Positions 59,926 to 64,000 of a DNA stretch of 64,000 bases are shown piece by piece (the stretch's first letter is position 1; each line of letters begins with the position of its first letter). A program made the translations under genes and the position numbers. Source of the stretch: Diplonema japonicum (taxonomy: Eukaryota; Euglenozoa; Diplonemea; Diplonemida; Diplonemidae); assembly GCA_964019335.1 (NCBI GenBank), contig OZ025675.1, forward strand, positions 124,001-188,000, written 5' to 3'. The notes under the pieces are model-generated. The model saw only the letters and a program-made list of their open reading frames with translations. It was not told the origin of the DNA and made no database searches.

Positions 59926-62187
59926 TTTCTTTTCCTTTTCTTCTTTTTTTCTTTTCTTTTCTTCCAACAGCTGAGTATTAGGTTAGGGGGGGGGGGGGGA
60001 AGGGGGAGAAAGAAAAATACTATTCGAAAAAACGCCAGTGTGCAGGGGGCGATGCTTACATCTTCCATAACCGTACTTGCCGCTATCTCGAGGAGAAGGG
60101 TGGTCTCCCCCTCATGTGCCAAACGCCATCTCCAGTACCTACATTCGTATGGTCAAACCCTCAGCCCCTTGTGTTATGCTTTTGATGAGCTGCTTTAGAT
60201 ATGGTGGGGGGGGTTGTTAAAATAAGTTAAATATAAAAATATAAGAGGAGCCACAAAAAGAGAGAAAAAAAAAGAAGAAGAAAAAAAAGATATACAACAA
60301 AAAAAAAGAGATTAAAAAAAAATGCCGCCTGATGTCTTTTTGTTTTCACTTTTTTTTTTTTTTTCTTCTCTTCTTCTTTTTTTTCCTTTTTCCCTTCTCC
60401 CCTTCGTTTTTCTCGCGTGAAAGAGGAGCTGGGCCGTCTTTTTTTTTTTTAAATTCTTTTTATTAATGACGCAGCGATGGGTGTCACCCGAGAAGCAGGG
60501 GGGGGGGGAAGGAAAAAAAAGGGGGGTGAAAAAAAGGAAATGAGAAGGAGCGGGGCTAGAGGGGAACGGTAATGATTGGAAAAGAAAAAAAAATCACAAA
60601 CAAAACAGGACCTTGTGCATATAATAGAAGACACTGGGTATGCATCGACCATCAATTAGTTAAGAATTCCGATTCTTAATTAAGGCCCGTTTCTTGAAAG
60701 ACGCATTTTGCACTATTCTTGTTGGGTAGGCTCGGCAGCTGTTACGTTGAAGAAGATAAAGAATTCACTATGATGGGAAGGGGGGGGGGGGGGGAGAGAG
60801 AGAGAGAGAGTTATGACAATGGTTAAAGCCGAACAAAATAGCTGCAAAGCCAACTCTCCCATTAAATAAAAAAAAAAGAAAAAAGAAAGAAAGGAGTTCT
60901 TTTTCCGATAAAACAATTTTCATTTTTTTTTTTTTTTTTTTTTTTTCCTGCCAAAAAAAAAAAAAAAAAAAAAAAATTAAAAAAAAAAGTCTTGTCAAAC
61001 ACAAAGAAATACTGTTTTGCTTTTTTTTTTTTTTTTTTTCGCTTTCTTTGCCCCACGCGCAAAACATTAAAAAAAAAAAAAGAAAAAGTATAAGAAAATT
61101 AAAAAAAAAAAGGGGGAAGGAATTAAATTATAAAAAAGAGACTACTACCCCCTCCCTTTTCATCGCGAGCTTCAGGTTTGATTTGGCTGCAGCATCAAAG
61201 GGGAAACATGGGGTAGAAACCTGGAGAAGCTTAGAACCCGTACACGCTGGTGTCCCCCTTTGTTTTTTTTTTTTTTTTGTTGTTTGGCAACTCAAAGACT
61301 CGTTTCTTGCAAGGGAGGGGGGAAAAAAAAGAAGACCCTGTGTATTTGGTACTTTTCGATCTACATTTCCCTTTCTCTATGTAACGGCTTAGAAAAAGAA
61401 ATAAGAGAAGGGAGTGAGCGAGGTGGAGGGAAGGGGGAGGCTCTCAAGAATCTCTGTACTACTCCTGCAAGAATCTGACCAGCTCGTTGTTTATTGTTGA
61501 ATAAGAAAAAGAATTCATGATGGGAAAGGGGGGGGAAAGAAACGGCTTGGATGTGTTTATTCTTTCTTTCTTTTCTTTTTTTCTTTTTTTTTTGCTTAGC
61601 TTTTTTTTCTTTTTTTTGGGAGTCATTTCCGCATTTCTTCGTTGTTTCTCATTTTATTTTAAAATTATTATAACTTATAAACTTGTATTATGTGGTATTC
61701 CGTAGGTAAATATAAGGCTTTCTTGTTATTCTTCTTCTTTCTTTTTTTTTTCCTTTTTTTTTTCTTCCTTATTTTCTTGTTGAAGCCAAACGAGCAGACA
61801 AGTTTCTTACCATAACTTTTTTGGATTTGGGGGAGGGAGGTGTGTGGCTTGCTTTGTGGCCGCCACGTGACACGTTCGGGAAGAGATAAAATTCAAATTA
61901 ACATGCAAACTCCCTGAGACGAAAGCCGCATGCATAAACAAAAAAAAAAAAAAGAAAAAAGCAAAAAAAAACTTTTTTACGGAGAGGTTTTAGGCCCTCC
62001 AAGCACCCTTTTTAGCATTTTCCTTTTTCTTTCTTTTTTTTTTTTTCTTCTTTTTTTTTTTTTTTTTTAAAACCATCTACCAACGAGCGTCTATACATAG
62101 ACGATTTGAAAAAAAATATTTTGCGCAAAAAGACTTTTCAATGCAATACGGCCCGGCCACTTCTCGCTAGCCGGGGTCGTATTGCAT
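59926..62187. other. Homopolymer-rich, gene-free stretch
   Basis: A purine-rich leader on the coding strand, then long A, T, G and C runs. A diverged GTAGAAACCTGGAGAAGCTT repeat (61206-61265) lies here. Open frames are poly-Lys or poly-Phe artefacts. No gene seen. Confidence 0.6.
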
Positions 62188-62341
62188 TAATGCATGCGGT
62201 GTACAGCTCAACCCCAGCCGGGGTCTCAGGTAACCAAGATTCTGCGCTCGTGCAGTTTGCTCACCCTGAGCATCTGCTTTATGATCTTCCACTCGGGCGC
62301 TACCGGTGATGACCGACGAGGAGGTCAACAGCGACAACCAC
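62188..62341 (-). repeat. SINE-like element, copy 4
   Basis: ATTAATGCATGCGGTGTACA, CAACCCCAGCCGGGGTCTC, GGTAACCAAGATTCTGCGCT and CGGGCGCTACCGGTGATGAC. Same orientation as the other three. It lacks the GGGGCTTTGATTGCAAC part. Confidence 0.65.
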
Positions 62342-62522
62342 CACAAAAAAAAACGAAAAAAATAAAAAAAACGCCAGCCCAAATTTACCCTCGTCCCAAA
62401 CGTTATATTCGGGTCATTGTCTCGAAAAAATAACAAAGGCAAATGCGGGCGTAAGTTTTGAAAAATTACCTGGGGCAAAAAACAAATGGTCCGTTGGTAG
62501 ATGGTTAAAAAAAAAAAAAAAG

Positions 62523-62575
62523 AGAGATGAGATAAAGGAGGTCCCAGTCTTGGAACGTCCCCCTTGTCTCTACTT
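62523..62575 (-). mobile_element. Solo LINE 3' hairpin (TTCC/GGGA variant)
   Basis: Plus strand GAGATGAGATAAAGGAGGTC, CCAGTCTTGGAACGTCCCCC and TTGTCTC, after an A run. The complete outer arms pair GAGA with TCTC and AAGG with CCTT. Confidence 0.65.
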
Positions 62576-62987
62576 ATCTACCCCTTTCTCCCTTCTGGGG
62601 CCTCGGCCTTTCTTTCTTTTTTGGCTGTGTTAAAAAAAAAAAAAAAAAGAAAAATGGCACTACACCGTTTATTTAAATACTGTGAAAAAAAAAAAAAAAA
62701 AGAAGTTCGGACTGACAAATGTCCAACCCGTGCACCGGCCTCCTCGCGCTCAGTCCTGTTGTCCCCTTTCTGGGGCCTTTGGCGGGGTTTCGACAGGCAT
62801 CTCGACTTCATTGTCTTCATTGAACACAGTAGAGTCGGCTCTGCAAGATTGCTTTCCTGTCTTACCCGTCTGTGGTACTGATGCAGCGCAGGAGACGCGC
62901 CAGGGAAAAAAAAGTTAAAAAATTAAAACACAGAAAACCGATTCTGGACGCAGGGCATCTTGCTTTTTTACAGTAATTAATAGCTAT

Positions 62988-63119
62988 TTACTGCCAACAA
63001 GTAATGTTGTCATTACCGTTACCTCGAGGTTCCGCATTTTACCGTCGAGGGCCCGCAGGGCCCGAGATGGTAAAATGCGGAACCGAGAGGTCGGTAAAGC
63101 ATTACTTGGCGGTAGGTAA
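62988..63119. repeat. 132-bp hairpin
   Basis: The left arm runs TTACTGCCAACAAGTAATG to TTCCGCATTTTACC. The right arm is its inverse (GGTAAAATGCGGAACCGAG to CATTACTTGGCGGTAGGTAA). The loop is GGGCCCGCAGGGCCC. There are a few mismatches and no coding. Confidence 0.85.
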
Positions 63120-63123
63120 GTGG

Positions 63124-63720
63124 TTTTATTTCACGACACTCTGAAATTACTTCACCACGAGGGGCACAACAGGGTGACAAGGGGTACAACAAGAGAGGGG
63201 TTACAAAGGTTACAATACAAGTTGTTTTTCCTCCTTTTGTTGACTAAGAGCTGCCGCTGTCGCTGGCATTGCCACTGTCACCATCTCTTATCAGGCCTTC
63301 CCATACCTAGCGCGGCCGCTGGCTCCTTTTTTTCTGCTGCTTCGGTATTTTGAAGTCTTTTGGGGTGCTTGGGTAAGCTGACTAAGTTACCCTTACCCAC
63401 AGAAGAGTTACCCACAGAAACTGGGAACAAGGCCAAAAGTGGGCAAATTGGGAGGAAAAAGTAGTCCAACTTGGAACTGAGCCGAGGCAAAAGTGGCCAA
63501 TTGAGCTGAACCTGGGGGGAAATAGCAAGCTGAGAGGAAAAAGTAGCCCCACTGGGAACCGAACCGAGGCAAAAATTGGCCTACCGAGGCATATTATTTA
63601 ACGGAAACCCCCTATTACTTCACGGAAAACAGGCCATTATTTCACCGTGAAGTAATGAGATTTAGCGTGAAGTAATGGGCCCCCCAGTGCGTGAAGTAAT
63701 TTCTGAAGAGTGAAATAAAA
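63124..63720. mobile_element. 597-bp TIR element, TTTTATTTCAC ends
   Basis: The left end TTTTATTTCACGACACTCTG then AAATTACTTCAC is matched inverted at the right by GTGAAGTAATTTC then TGAAGAGTGAAATAAAA. Internal GTGAAGTAAT units repeat three more times near 63640-63705. No protein recognised. It abuts the hairpin at 62988-63119. Confidence 0.75.
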
Positions 63721-64000
63721 AAAAAAAAAAAAGGGGTAGCTGAAAAATCCTGCGCTTTACCGAAAGAAGGAAAAAAAAAATTCACTGTGATAGGAACGAA
63801 GTGGTTAGCAACGGCCCGCCAAGGAAAAAAAAAAAAAAAAAAAAGGAATTTTTTTTTCCCCTTTTTTTTTTCCTTTTTTTTTTTCTCCCCTTCTTTGTTT
63901 TAATTGACAGAATTAAACAAAAAAAAAGAAAATTGAATTTTTTGAGTTGTTTGTTTTTTTTTTTTTTTTTTCCTTTCTTTTTTTTTGAAAAAAATTTTAG
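63721..64000. other. Homopolymer tail of window
   Basis: A and T runs only; nothing recognised. Confidence 0.6.

Noticed and set aside
1-64000. CRISPR arrays, bacterial operons or ribosome binding sites
   Set aside because: No regularly spaced repeats of that kind. Gene content and A-rich leaders are eukaryotic.

Overview
The window looks like nuclear DNA of a free-living or parasitic protist. All 14 apparently intact protein-coding genes are intronless and lie on the minus strand. They are separated by T-, A-, G- and C-homopolymer-rich spacers full of mobile-element relics. A one-strand array of intronless genes, at least one good polypyrimidine-AG site in front of a start codon, and a large family of receptor-type class III cyclases together suggest a euglenozoan or kinetoplastid-like genome with polycistronic transcription. 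This is an inference. I see no spliced-leader gene, rRNA or tRNA that would fix the taxon, and other protists such as alveolates remain possible.

The core of the window is a cyclase locus of ten paralogous genes plus a sixth-architecture bridge. Three genes carry a complete catalytic class III adenylate cyclase domain (4215-7109, 12301-14487, 45135-47984). Three are single-span receptors with the same Cache-like ectodomain but only a degenerate second cyclase-like domain (35823-38264, 42217-44673, 57511-59925). Five adjacent genes (14815-24276) encode six-membrane-segment proteins ending in a cyclase-homology domain that has lost nearly all catalytic residues. The gene at 12301-14487 joins the two worlds: it has the six-span membrane module of the small family and the catalytic domain of the receptors. 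Identical DNA blocks (840 bp and about 239 bp) and swapped ectodomain/tail combinations show that this family evolves by gene conversion and module exchange.

Other genes are a VWA-domain type I membrane protein resembling the N-terminal half of alpha2-delta subunits (7996-9795), a 916-residue STE11-like protein kinase with a long unrecognised C-terminal region (26000-28750), and a BspA-type leucine-rich-repeat protein (29622-30635). A gene graveyard at 38495-39785 holds degraded fragments of the kinase gene, an EGF-repeat gene and the LRR gene.

Layout: 1-4200, mobile relics; 4215-9795, cyclase and VWA genes; 10040-12300, LINE/SINE relics and a perfect palindrome; 12301-24276, six cyclase-family genes in a row; 24401-25963, a TIR element; 26000-30635, kinase and LRR; 30817-35690, two TIR elements and a broken LINE reverse transcriptase; 35823-47984, three receptor genes interrupted by the pseudogene cluster and a foldback element; 48000-57500, gene-poor, nested repeats; 57511-59925, the last receptor; 60000-64000, homopolymer tracts, a SINE-like copy and hairpin elements.

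The repeats include at least six families with terminal inverted repeats or foldback structure. There is also a LINE family whose 3' end is a short hairpin with covarying stems, and a SINE-like family. The LINE 3' ends and the SINE-like copies I could find are all in one orientation.
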